DNA of 36,181 nt from Bacteroidota bacterium (GTDB lineage Bacteria > Bacteroidota > Bacteroidia > Bacteroidales > UBA12077), in NCBI GenBank assembly GCA_020049295.1, contig JAIFLC010000070.1, forward strand, positions 1 through 36,181, in the 5' to 3' direction. Positions 27,901 through 35,196 of the stretch are shown here, one piece after another. The stretch's first letter is position 1. Every line of letters begins with the position of its first letter. The position numbers and the translations under genes were made by a program. Below the pieces are notes generated by a model. It worked only from the letters and a program-made list of their open reading frames with translations, did no database searches and had not been told where the DNA came from.

Positions 27901-28782
27901 CTTAATTTTACTCCTGTGAATGGAATTGTTTCTACAACAACAATATACGTAAAATTTGCACCAGTTTCAGTATTAACTTATTTAGCTAATATTGACCATT
28001 CAAGTACAGGAGCTACTAAAAGATTTGTTGAGGTTTCAGGAACTTCATTGGAAAATTATTTAGTAACCTTTAATGTTGGTAACGGAACAAGTTCTATAGA
28101 CGGAGCGGTTATTACTATTGATGGACACAACATTACAACTGCGGGTGGTGGTATTGCTAGTATTAATCTGCTTGTAGGAAATTATAACTTTGAAGTTACT
28201 TCTACTGGATACGATAATTATTCTGGCGAAGTTAATGTTGTTAACCAAAATGTTACACAAAATATTATTCTATCATTAACTACTTATGATGTTCAGTTTA
28301 TAGTTAGTTCAGGTTTAAATCCAGTTGTTGGAGCAACTATAGCATTAACAGGATATGGGACTCAGTACACGAATGCATCGGGCTTGGCAACTTTCACCGA
28401 TGTAGCACCTGCAACTGGAATAGCATATACTGTTGTAGCAGCAGGATACAATAATGCAACAGGAAATATAACAGTAGTTAATGCTAATGTTTCAGAAAAT
28501 GTTTCAATGTCACTTAATACTTCTGTCGATGAAGAAATTCATCTTCAGAATAAAGTGGAAGCTTTTCCAAATCCATTTACAAATAGTATAACAATTAAGA
28601 GTACAATTGGTGTCAATCAGGTTGTTATAACAAATATGGTTGGTCAAAAAGTTATGGAGATCGATTTGAATGGTTCTGAATCTAAAACAATTCAAACTAC
28701 TAATTTAGCAAATGGAATTTATCTTGTTAAATTCAGTACTAGCGATAATAAAGTTATCATACAAAAAATGGTAAAAGAGTAA
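21982..28782 (+). CDS. Giant modular secreted protein with T9SS type A sorting domain
   Basis: 2266 residues. Signal peptide about 1-21 (SLYSQ), then a choice-of-anchor/cleaved-adhesin-like jelly roll (about 25-185). Two module types then alternate. Type A has a strand with GCDVVQT followed by DATGLNTGIY, SNDPxNPSITVPY and a closing VNG. Type B is ASH/choice-of-anchor-D-like (IDFGxxxxG, NxGCDTLxITNI, VLPGDS, YNGxLTIxNND, LTGxG) at about 408-512, 821-918, 1027-1123, 1385-1482 and 1704-1803. Unrelated domains are inserted in most A modules, including a ThuA-like one (about 555-745). Two tandem ASH-like copies (about 1808-2022), two carboxypeptidase-regulatory-like Ig folds (about 2025-2172) and a type A sorting domain (about 2189-2266, AFPNPF to LANGIYLVKF) finish it. 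The export route is outer-membrane T9SS; adhesion or matrix function is inferred. No catalytic triad was seen. Confidence 0.88.
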   Translation: MKKIYTVLFFILFLANSLYSQILSENFNTTTPDQNINIIGWSNYAEKGTAVFQGKYDATEDNYYAQMSAFGSGEDSNFVWLVTPPVYLTPGNVLNFRSKSGNTDLDVFSLWISTNYAGNVETASWTELTFTKPTDDGASFGDWQNSGSINLDGYTGSNVNIAFKYMGNDTIATVWQIDDVIIINKPIVAVSPAFFAEKVIAGNLSTKSITISNIGGLVLSWDRDEKSFEKINYADWNLEENQLKFDEDVLITRKNSQGIFNIAQEGSYNSPVSPLGTEWSYGLTADLAPEDYEVWVEAINWNPPSQVGENLSMHIIDKDIYFDIVFKSWTDNANGGGFSLDYKPVFPHWLSVSSEKGDTESGQSTTINVTFDATNLVAGTYYSTISFFTNDPLNPCIYIPVELIVTGEPEINVTPTTYNYNDVFVNGSASVDFEIENLGTDTLNISSISLSEGAFVPDMTSFLVLPGESQIVEVSFNPTAVQAYTGVLSILSNDADEDSIAVILTGQGITGPAIEIDSASFSVSVTGCNQTENRSLKITNTGGQPLNWEIITGLGYPRNKSVLVIQETDEWGVYMDNFVLTNFGITPTVISSSQITSTDFKQFDLIITTGSQSSTYYSNISANVAKFEDFVDGGGVVQYQAATQGDNVSIVGGVNIINGNHENVNTNLLPTHPITDGLPINLEGNSANHGYLTNLPIDAVIITETQFSRVPTTVEYNYGEGKVIATGMTWGYLYTNSYNSGPMLYNATNYSLSLIGGFPIWLTASSLTGSVEAGNNVTVDFQFSSAELDEGIYTGSLKLKNNSIEDPNIDIPLTFTVNTVPIIELSASTIDFKNIAVDAQGNKILNILNSGCDTLIITNITSSLPEFGFDVIPPLSIVPNDTIDIRLTFSPIALETYNGTLTITNNDTEKIVNLTGIGSEAPVIEVSPDTFSVTMNGCDVVQTYPVKISNKTGLSNLNYEIVEEQDGSIVTLFEGAIVPGDSIVNNIELDATGLNSGLYSNELVINSNDTINPVITLPYALVVNGLPDIVLSLSNLDFGSILVNDDSTKLFTVKNNGCDTLKVTNITSSLPQFTIDTTNFPVLPGDSLNVNVKFIPTDSVTYNGVLTIVNNDAEQTIDLTGIGLASAIAEVVPDTLELIIAGCDVIQNETITVNNKGTAVLNWEIATYQQDQISTTMAAGNSQNGNMFDIYAKQTINIESFEINTTDLGSYGIEVYYKVGTYVGSETAAGDWTLFGTKTVSALGTGNYTLVDFGDILTVPQGQTYGIYITTNDGNSINYTNGANTYSDDNITITTGVGKSYPFGGTYTPRTWNGRITYSMGVEWADFTPAIGTIDPGSSTNVNVEINTTGLVEGEYNGSFQVNSNDPANPSINVPIKLEIQGIPQIELSVDSINFGDVFKGDKKLQTISVINTGCDTLFISDITNTILEFSVDNILFEVLPKDTFDLQFTFAPSAIAAYTDTFTIINDDEEIKIPVKGNGTGAPEITISPLSFDVTANGCDVVQTLPLTIYNTAGLADLTYNIAESNDYYFVSNINYANTGENTTHVFTDLSTNTYEITLEVTLNGDYTSSSEYADLYVDGDFIGRINETTFPDGTDFVRSYTFNGVQVEQWVADNNIIVVVDNSDEVDPGYGLDFNKVEFYGSSYKAFTSGTITPGGNKAEDIEFDATGLNTGIYAYEFMVYSNDPVNPSITVPYTLTVNGTPEISLSSSVIDFGEAYNGSTTSRTFTVANNGCDTLKITNIVCDITDYYPDITSLEILPGETADIVITFAPSILGTIAAELTISNNDEEKIVNLTGESITPGIPLIQLNMSQIDFGDIYLGQISDEQEYIVSGSGLTENISISVPYGFQISTSSGSGFTNSLSLLHVGGNVSATTIYVRFIPTAKRVYNESIVHISTGATQKSISITGEGIVPPEIITSKQKLAFEDVYNGFMSAEQSYTISADGLSDDIIVSAPTGFVISKSSGSGFNNILNFTPVNGIVSTTTIYVKFAPVSVLTYLANIDHSSTGATKRFVEVSGTSLENYLVTFNVGNGTSSIDGAVITIDGHNITTAGGGIASINLLVGNYNFEVTSTGYDNYSGEVNVVNQNVTQNIILSLTTYDVQFIVSSGLNPVVGATIALTGYGTQYTNASGLATFTDVAPATGIAYTVVAAGYNNATGNITVVNANVSENVSMSLNTSVDEEIHLQNKVEAFPNPFTNSITIKSTIGVNQVVITNMVGQKVMEIDLNGSESKTIQTTNLANGIYLVKFSTSDNKVIIQKMVKE

Positions 28783-28805
28783 CTTTAAGTACTTAAATTA
28801 TTATT

Positions 28806-28855
28806 AGATCCGAAGTTTCCAGAGGAAAAACCAATGGGCTTCGGATCTTTTTTTG
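28806..28855 (+). terminator. Hairpin terminator after the giant T9SS gene
   Basis: Perfect 10-bp stem AGATCCGAAG/CTTCGGATCT (28806-28815 with 28839-28848), loop of 23 bases, then a run of seven T. It lies 24 bases after the stop codon. Confidence 0.82.
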
Positions 28856-29017
28856 GCAAATATTGAATTTTAAAAGGATTGCATTTCAAGCTATTTTGAA
28901 GCAAGAAAAACATGGTATTAAATTGTCATTTAAGAAATTCAATAAAAATTTATCATTAAATTATTTTGATTGCTTGAGTTTTAATTATTTTAGCTTAGGA
29001 AAAAAATATTTTGCATT

Positions 29018-30694
29018 ATGATTATTAATTACAAAACACGAATTTGGCTTTTTCTTCTTTTTATTTTTCAATATCAATTAGTAGGAGCTCAGAACCATCC
29101 CGAAAGTTTTAGAAATAAAACTCCAAAATTGGTTGTGGGCATTGTAATTGAAGAGATGCGTTACGAAATGTTGCTGCGCTATTGGGATTCATTTGGGAAT
29201 GACGGTTTTAGAAAGATTATTGATAATGGTAGCTTATGTACGAATGCAAAGTTTAATTATTTAATTACTCAAAATAGCGTAGGCCATGCTACGATAGTTA
29301 CAGGAACAAATCCTGCGTATCATGGAATAATAGCCAATACATGGTTTAACAGGTTAACAGATAAAGTAGTTTATAGTACCGATGATACTAAGTTTAGTAT
29401 TGTAAATGGAAATATATCTTTAAGTAATTATTCCCCTCAAAACATAATGGTATCGACTATTGGTGATGAAATAAAGATTGCTTATAACGAAAAATCGAAA
29501 GTGATTTCAGTTGCTTTAAATCCTATTTCATCGGTTATCTCTGGTGGGCGCTTTGCTGATTATGCTTTTTGGTTTAATGATAATGATGGATCATTCATAA
29601 CAGGCAGTTATTACTCTGATTCGTTACCAGATTGGGCTAAGGAATTTAACCAGAAAAATTTTCAGGATATTTATTTGAATAAATCATGGTCAACCATAAA
29701 TTCTCTTTCTGAAAATTACAAAGCTAGTTTGCCCGATAATTGTGCTTTTGAGATTGGATTTAAAAATTACCGCAATACTTTTCCATATGAATTGTCATTT
29801 CTTAAATCAAAATCAGGGAATTACAAATATTTAAAATATACACCCTATGGCAATACGTATACAAAGGATTTTGCTGCTTCAGTAATAATAGGAGAGAGCC
29901 TTGGTAAAGATGAATTTCCCGATTTTTTATCTGTAAGTTTTTCAGCAACAAATTATGTCGGAGAACTTTTCGGTCCCAGGTCTGTTGAGATGGAAGATAC
30001 GTATTTAAGGTTAGATAAAGACATAGCGCATTTTATTGATTTTCTTGATCAGGAAATTGGAATTGAGAATGTATTAATTTATATAACATCTGATAGAGGT
30101 GTTTCTGATGTCCCTGATTATCTTATATCAAAAAAGCAAAATGCTGGAGTCTTTGATGGACAGCAATGTGTAACATTATTGAATAGCTACCTAAGTATTT
30201 TATATAGTGAAGGTGAATGGATTAAAATGTACTATTCACGACAGTTTTATATAAACCAAAAACTACTTGATCAAACCGGTATTCTTGCGAGTGAAATTCA
30301 ATCAAGAATTGCCGATTTTGTTGTTCAGTATGCTGGTGTGGCAAATGCAATACCTGCATCAGTATTATTATCTACAAATTTCGAATCAGGAATAAATAAA
30401 AAGATTCAAAATAGTTTTAACCAAAAACGATCTGGAGATGTATTAGTCAATTTAGAACCAGGATGGATTGAGAAAAATGGAAATATTGCTGCTTCAGGCT
30501 CTGCTTATAACTATGATACACACGTTCCTCTTATTTGGTATGGCAGCAATATATCAAAATCGCGCATTGACTATGAAATAGATATGACTGATATTGCACC
30601 AACAATTTCATGGATTCTTAAAATTAACTCTCCGAATTCATCAACGGGTAAACCTATTGTAGAGATAATACATAAGAATGGAAAAATTCAATAA
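29018..30694 (+). CDS. PafA-family alkaline phosphatase homologue, probably catalytically dead
   Basis: 558 residues with a signal peptide (about 1-24, LVGAQ), collinear with Bacteroidota PafA phosphatases over its whole length (KLVVGIV to MTDIAPTISWILK). Positions compared with Elizabethkingia PafA, recalled from memory: D38 is E45 (VIEEMR), nucleophile T79 is N85 (QNSVGH), K162 is N168 and R164 is I170 (ALNPISS instead of SLKDRAS), D305 is N312 and H309 is E316 (TNYVGE instead of TDYVGH), and H353 is R360 (SDRG instead of ADHG). N107, D359 and H502 are retained. Nearly every metal ligand and the nucleophile are lost while the fold signatures stay, so it should be periplasmic or surface-exposed and non-hydrolytic, perhaps a binding protein. 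It is encoded 235 bases after the giant T9SS gene, behind that gene's terminator. Confidence 0.82.
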   Translation: MIINYKTRIWLFLLFIFQYQLVGAQNHPESFRNKTPKLVVGIVIEEMRYEMLLRYWDSFGNDGFRKIIDNGSLCTNAKFNYLITQNSVGHATIVTGTNPAYHGIIANTWFNRLTDKVVYSTDDTKFSIVNGNISLSNYSPQNIMVSTIGDEIKIAYNEKSKVISVALNPISSVISGGRFADYAFWFNDNDGSFITGSYYSDSLPDWAKEFNQKNFQDIYLNKSWSTINSLSENYKASLPDNCAFEIGFKNYRNTFPYELSFLKSKSGNYKYLKYTPYGNTYTKDFAASVIIGESLGKDEFPDFLSVSFSATNYVGELFGPRSVEMEDTYLRLDKDIAHFIDFLDQEIGIENVLIYITSDRGVSDVPDYLISKKQNAGVFDGQQCVTLLNSYLSILYSEGEWIKMYYSRQFYINQKLLDQTGILASEIQSRIADFVVQYAGVANAIPASVLLSTNFESGINKKIQNSFNQKRSGDVLVNLEPGWIEKNGNIAASGSAYNYDTHVPLIWYGSNISKSRIDYEIDMTDIAPTISWILKINSPNSSTGKPIVEIIHKNGKIQ

Positions 30695-30695
30695 G

Positions 30696-30726
30696 AATAA
30701 AGCCACTTTTTTAGGGTGGCTTTATT
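30696..30726. terminator. Bidirectional hairpin terminator
   Basis: 11-bp stem AATAAAGCCAC/GTGGCTTTATT (30696-30706 with 30716-30726) with a nine-base loop, followed by TTTT on the plus strand. It sits between the convergent ends of the PafA-like gene and the antiporter gene (stop codon at 30728). Confidence 0.78.
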
Positions 30727-30727
30727 T

Positions 30728-33640
30728 TTATTCTATTTTATTGCAGATCAGCAATCTGCTTTCGCGACTCAGAGTTATTGAATTTTCCTTAATAATACAT
30801 GGAGCATCAATTGCAACATCGTTTTGCTGAATAGCTTTGCCTGCAATTAAAATACCAATTTTATTTACAAGATCAATATTTCTAACTTTCTTTGCAGTAA
30901 TAAGCTCTCCCTTTGCTAACCATCTTCGAAGTTCATTTTGTTGCAGATTTTTGAACTCTTGTGCTTCTTGAATAATGTTTTCTCCTAACCGTGGTGCAGC
31001 AATTTGCCAAAGCTTATCTTCAAGAGTATTGTTTTCGTGAACAACTTGCTGCATACTTACAGAAGTTAATCTTAAAACGGTAACTGGTGATTCTGCTGTA
31101 ACTGTTGCAGTACGAGGGATGCTGGTTAAAACTGAAATTTCGCCTATAACACTGCCTTTGCCAAGAATATCGATTAATTTATTATTAATAGTTACTTTAA
31201 CCGAACCTCTTGCAATTACATATAGTCCGTCAACCTGACCATGCTCCTTAATAATTTTTTCTCCAACAGCATAAATTCGTTCTTGAAATAAGTTTACAAT
31301 TTTATTAAAAGTAGATTTGTCGAGTTCGGCAAGCCATGAGATTTCTTGCAAAAGAATGCCTTTCTCAAGAGGTTTTACTTCTGGTGGCGAATCAATGAGT
31401 CGTTTCATTCTTTCCTCAATACTTTCAATCATTTTGTCTGCTTCATCTTCACCTATTTGACCTTTTTTAAGTAAACGCTCAACAATTTTATGCTCACTGT
31501 TTAGTGTTGATCGTATAGCCTGACGAGTGGCGATTGAATCGTAAATCTCTGGATAAGTGTTTTTTAGATTACGTAAAAAGGTTAATCCATGAATACGATT
31601 TTCATTTATTTCAGCCTCAATAGTTGCCAAATCCTGATCAAGAGTAAGTTCATCTGATGATGAGCTTAATATCATTCCCTCAAGCAGTTTTAATGATTCG
31701 TATTGTGCTTCAACAAATCCTCTTGCAGCATCATAACTTGTAACCAGGCGATCGAAGAAGAATTGTTGTGTAATTTTACCTATTATTGGAACAGATTGAA
31801 GTTTACCTAAGAACTTTGGCGTGTACCATAGTTGTTCGAGATCTTTTCGTTCCGATAACGGTATTTTCCCATCCTGATCAATAATTTCATTAATTGCATC
31901 TGTAAGATTTTTAACGGCGATAGGGCCTAACATTCCTTCTTTAAATTGATTCCAGTAACTACTTTTTTCTTTTTCTAATACCCTTCTTCTGGTTTCGTAC
32001 AAATTTGCATTTTTACCTTCATTAAGATCAATATCAATTTCTTCAATCTCTTCTGGTAAATACATTCTTACACTATCCCAATTGGCCCGATTTAGAAAAC
32101 GATCCTCTTTTAATTTATCAATTGTTGTTTCAGTACTCTGACGTAAATAGCTTTTAGCATTTTGCATCATTTTTTGTTTTGCGGGTGGAATATCTGCCAT
32201 ACCTAATTTTACTAACAAAACTTTAATTGTAGTAGCATTTATTAATAAAGTTAAAGTTACCAATCCAGCAGTATAAAATAAAAATTGATTTCTAATATTA
32301 GCATCAATGCTTTCTTCACCTGCAACAATTAAAGCTAAAACCAATGCAATACCTCCTCTTAAAGCACCCCATAGCAAAATATAAGTATCTTTTATATTCA
32401 TTCCATAACCAGATCTTTTCATAATTGGAAACAGCGAACCAATAACACCAACTCTTGCTATGTTAATTCCAATATAAAGTAAGATAAGAATTAGAAAATC
32501 AGTAGCAGTAAAAACGACTCTGTTAGCGATGACTACTCCAACAATTACAAAGATTAAAGTATTAGCAATAAAAGCAAAAAGTTCCCAAAATTCATGTAGA
32601 AAATGTTCTACTTGAGGACTCAATCGTGTTCGACCAACACCAGCCATCATAATTCCAAAAGTTACTAATCCAATAACACCTGACACATGTAAAAAGTGCT
32701 CAGCTGCAAAAAATGTAATAAATGCAGCACCAATTAAAATACTGATTTCTACTAAAGCATCATTAAATACCTTTTTAACCCATGTGATAGTGATCCATGC
32801 AATGGTTAGACCCACTAAAGCTCCTCCTAATGAAACTCTAAAGAAATCCATAACAGGAGAGCTTTCTCCACCAGCGCCAGTAATTCCTGCAAAAAATACC
32901 ATAAAGAACACGATAGCTGTTCCATCGTTAAGCATTGATTCTGATTCAATCACAGTAACCAGCTTTTTGCTTGCTCCTAATTCTTTAAGAATTGCAGTAA
33001 CAGCAACTGGGTCAGTGGCACTAACTACTGCACCAAACATTAATGCCATTTGCCAGGTCCAATTAGGTATTCCAATTCCACTAAGTTTTATTAAAATTAC
33101 GATAGCAGCTGTAATGACCAGGGCAATTAAAATACCAGGAACTGCAAGAAGGGTTGCATTAACAAATGTTTTTTTAAATATATGTACATCGAGAGCAAAC
33201 GCTGCATCAAAAACCAAGATGGGCAAAAATACATATAAAATTATATGTGGATTAATATTTCCAGCCCATTGTATCGATTCACTTAAAAAACCTAAGTTTA
33301 ATTTTTCCATATGTCCTAACCGGGATAATAATCCTAGCCCAAGCCCAATTACAAGAAGTAAGACAGTATATGGAACAGGTATCTTTTTAAGAAAATGTCT
33401 GGTGGCTGCGCCAATGAAAATTGCCATAATAAGGAAGAAAAGTGGACTCATATCTCCTGAATGGCTTTCTTCCTGATGTTGTGCAGCAACTTCAGCGTTT
33501 TCGGAATGTGTAACTAAAATAGTATCTGCATTAGATACTTGTACATGTCCATAAAGACTTGAATATGAGCATTGAAGTAAGCTGAAGAAAATAAAAGGAA
33601 TAATCAGGTGCGAACTCCAGTGTAATAATTTATTAACCAT
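30728..33640 (-). CDS. SOS1-like Na+/H+ antiporter with cyclic-nucleotide-binding domain
   Basis: 970 residues. An N-terminal hydrophobic segment (about 10-30) and a His-rich outside loop precede a CPA1/NHE exchanger domain (about 66-480, 12 or so helices). Its signatures are SATDPVA (208-214), ESMLNDG with the ion-binding N238/D239, and WGALRGG (424-430). A helical cytoplasmic linker of about 290 residues (485-775) leads to a cyclic-nucleotide-binding domain (about 778-872). The phosphate-binding cassette looks competent: GEISVL (G833, E834) and PRTATVTA (R843). About 95 further residues close the protein. The order NHE, long helical linker, CNBD matches plant SOS1. It would exchange Na+ (or K+) for H+ across the inner membrane, perhaps gated by a cyclic nucleotide; whether cAMP, cGMP or neither binds is unknown. 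Confidence 0.88.
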   Translation of the reverse strand: MVNKLLHWSSHLIIPFIFFSLLQCSYSSLYGHVQVSNADTILVTHSENAEVAAQHQEESHSGDMSPLFFLIMAIFIGAATRHFLKKIPVPYTVLLLVIGLGLGLLSRLGHMEKLNLGFLSESIQWAGNINPHIILYVFLPILVFDAAFALDVHIFKKTFVNATLLAVPGILIALVITAAIVILIKLSGIGIPNWTWQMALMFGAVVSATDPVAVTAILKELGASKKLVTVIESESMLNDGTAIVFFMVFFAGITGAGGESSPVMDFFRVSLGGALVGLTIAWITITWVKKVFNDALVEISILIGAAFITFFAAEHFLHVSGVIGLVTFGIMMAGVGRTRLSPQVEHFLHEFWELFAFIANTLIFVIVGVVIANRVVFTATDFLILILLYIGINIARVGVIGSLFPIMKRSGYGMNIKDTYILLWGALRGGIALVLALIVAGEESIDANIRNQFLFYTAGLVTLTLLINATTIKVLLVKLGMADIPPAKQKMMQNAKSYLRQSTETTIDKLKEDRFLNRANWDSVRMYLPEEIEEIDIDLNEGKNANLYETRRRVLEKEKSSYWNQFKEGMLGPIAVKNLTDAINEIIDQDGKIPLSERKDLEQLWYTPKFLGKLQSVPIIGKITQQFFFDRLVTSYDAARGFVEAQYESLKLLEGMILSSSSDELTLDQDLATIEAEINENRIHGLTFLRNLKNTYPEIYDSIATRQAIRSTLNSEHKIVERLLKKGQIGEDEADKMIESIEERMKRLIDSPPEVKPLEKGILLQEISWLAELDKSTFNKIVNLFQERIYAVGEKIIKEHGQVDGLYVIARGSVKVTINNKLIDILGKGSVIGEISVLTSIPRTATVTAESPVTVLRLTSVSMQQVVHENNTLEDKLWQIAAPRLGENIIQEAQEFKNLQQNELRRWLAKGELITAKKVRNIDLVNKIGILIAGKAIQQNDVAIDAPCIIKENSITLSRESRLLICNKIE

Positions 33641-33796
33641 AACCTTAAATTAAATTTAACTCCAAGTTACAAAAAAATAGATTAATTAGCTTAATTCATT
33701 AAACAAAAAAAAATTGCCTTAAGTAGATTGTTTTTAGAGTCTTTAGAAGTCAGAAGTTGCAGATTACAGGAATTATATTTTGAGATTAATGCTAAA

Positions 33797-34528
33797 TTAA
33801 AGAGAGTGTGTTATTTGTACCAACTTTTTAAGGATTTTTGGATTTTGTTCTATAGCTGTTCCAATTACTACGATATCAGCGCCTGCTTTTACTGTCTGTT
33901 CAATATCATTTTCTGTTTTTATTCCGCCACCAACAATTAATGGAATATTAATATTTTTCTTAACTCCGCTTATTAAATCAAAAGTAATATGATTTTTAGC
34001 CCCACTGCCAGCTTCAAGATAAATGAGTTTAAGACCAAGCATTTCGCCAGCCATGGCTGTTGCAATCGCAATGTCAGTTTTTTCGGCAGGTATTGGACGG
34101 GTATTGCTCATATATTCCACTGAAGTTGATTTTCCCCCTTCAACTAAAACATAACCTGTTGGAAGGACTTCTAACCCACTTCTCTTAATATAAGCTGATG
34201 CAATTACGTGATTCCCGATTAACAGATCAGGATTTCGCCCCGAAATTAATGATAAAAGCAAAATGCCATCTGCATTAGGTGTAATTTGCAACGGACTTCC
34301 GGGAAATAATAACAAAGGTATTTTTGTGTTATTCTTTATAAGAGTTGCAGAATGATCGATATGATTGTTCAGCAAACTACCTCCGATTAAGATCAAATCT
34401 ACATGTGAATCGTTGGCATTATTAACAACCTTCAATAACGATTTTTCTGAGTGATTATCAGGATCAACTAATAATGCAAATAGTTTTTTGCCGTTTTTTA
34501 TTTTTTTTAGGATATCGTTATAAATCAT
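33797..34528 (-). CDS. Geranylgeranylglyceryl/heptaprenylglyceryl phosphate synthase
   Basis: 243-residue TIM-barrel prenyltransferase of the PcrB/GGGPS family, joining sn-glycerol-1-phosphate to a polyprenyl diphosphate to form an ether lipid precursor. Motifs: FALLVDPDNH (D22, D24, the Mg2+/diphosphate side), LIGGSLL, LLFPGSP, the glycerol-1-phosphate pocket YLEAGSGA (170-177), VGGGI (199-203) and GTAIEQN. The family is best known from archaea (ether lipids) and Bacillus PcrB, but a Bacteroidota group has also been characterised. The product chain length cannot be told from sequence. It is the last gene of the gldE-gldD-PPTase operon, 23 bases after the PPTase gene. Confidence 0.9.
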   Translation of the reverse strand: MIYNDILKKIKNGKKLFALLVDPDNHSEKSLLKVVNNANDSHVDLILIGGSLLNNHIDHSATLIKNNTKIPLLLFPGSPLQITPNADGILLLSLISGRNPDLLIGNHVIASAYIKRSGLEVLPTGYVLVEGGKSTSVEYMSNTRPIPAEKTDIAIATAMAGEMLGLKLIYLEAGSGAKNHITFDLISGVKKNINIPLIVGGGIKTENDIEQTVKAGADIVVIGTAIEQNPKILKKLVQITHSL

Positions 34529-34551
34529 TATTACAATAGTTTAATAAAAAA

Positions 34552-35184
34552 CTACTTATAACACCAAACTATGGCGTAATTCTTAAGTGTAAAGTAGTTT
34601 AAAGTAAATTTTTCGTTCATGTAACTATTATTTACCACTCCAATAATTAATCCTTTATCTTTTGGTTTAAAGGGTTCAATCTTAAGGTTTGTAACGAAAT
34701 TAATATCAACTTTATCACAAATCTTATATAAAGCTTCTTTTGCGCACCAATGCAAATACAGGTGATATATTTCTTGCGTTTTATCTATAGAATCAATCTC
34801 TTCGGGACGCATAAATTTTTCGGCAATACGCAACACTTTATCCGTCATAAATTCAAGGTCGAGACCAACTCTGCGTTTTTTATTAATAAGTATTGATGTT
34901 AGGTTTTTGGAGTGAGAAATGCTTATGTTATGCGAATTGTTATGAAGATATGGCTTTCGTTCGGGCCCATAAACAATTCTGGAATCTTTATCAGTTAATG
35001 AGTTTAATAAAACACGAACACTTAGCCATTCTAATTTTCGTTGATGATTTTTAAAACTATCAAGACGTTCGATGTCTTTATCATCAAGGGTTACCATTGA
35101 CCGCAAATTTTCAAAATCTTCGGTAATTTCCCAAATTCCTAATTTTCCATCTTCATTAAACGATTCATTCAATATTATAGCCAT
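34552..35184 (-). CDS. 4'-phosphopantetheinyl transferase superfamily protein
   Basis: 210 residues of the Sfp/Gsp-like transferase superfamily, which moves phosphopantetheine from CoA to a serine of acyl or peptidyl carrier proteins. Motifs in order: YGPERKPYL, ISISHSKN (H91), the Mg2+-binding VGLDLEFM (D109, E111) and HWCAKEALYKI (E150, K153). The length is in the Sfp-type range rather than the short AcpS type. It lies 12 bases after gldD, an order I recall from several Bacteroidota genomes. The target carrier protein is not encoded here. Confidence 0.88.
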   Translation of the reverse strand: MAIILNESFNEDGKLGIWEITEDFENLRSMVTLDDKDIERLDSFKNHQRKLEWLSVRVLLNSLTDKDSRIVYGPERKPYLHNNSHNISISHSKNLTSILINKKRRVGLDLEFMTDKVLRIAEKFMRPEEIDSIDKTQEIYHLYLHWCAKEALYKICDKVDINFVTNLKIEPFKPKDKGLIIGVVNNSYMNEKFTLNYFTLKNYAIVWCYK

Positions 35185-35196
35185 AGTTTAACTATA

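Noticed and set aside
32784-33476. 230-codon open frame on the plus strand opposite the antiporter gene
   Set aside because: It lies fully inside the membrane domain of a well-supported antiporter gene; its translation is Thr/Pro/Ile-rich shadow sequence without a recognised motif.
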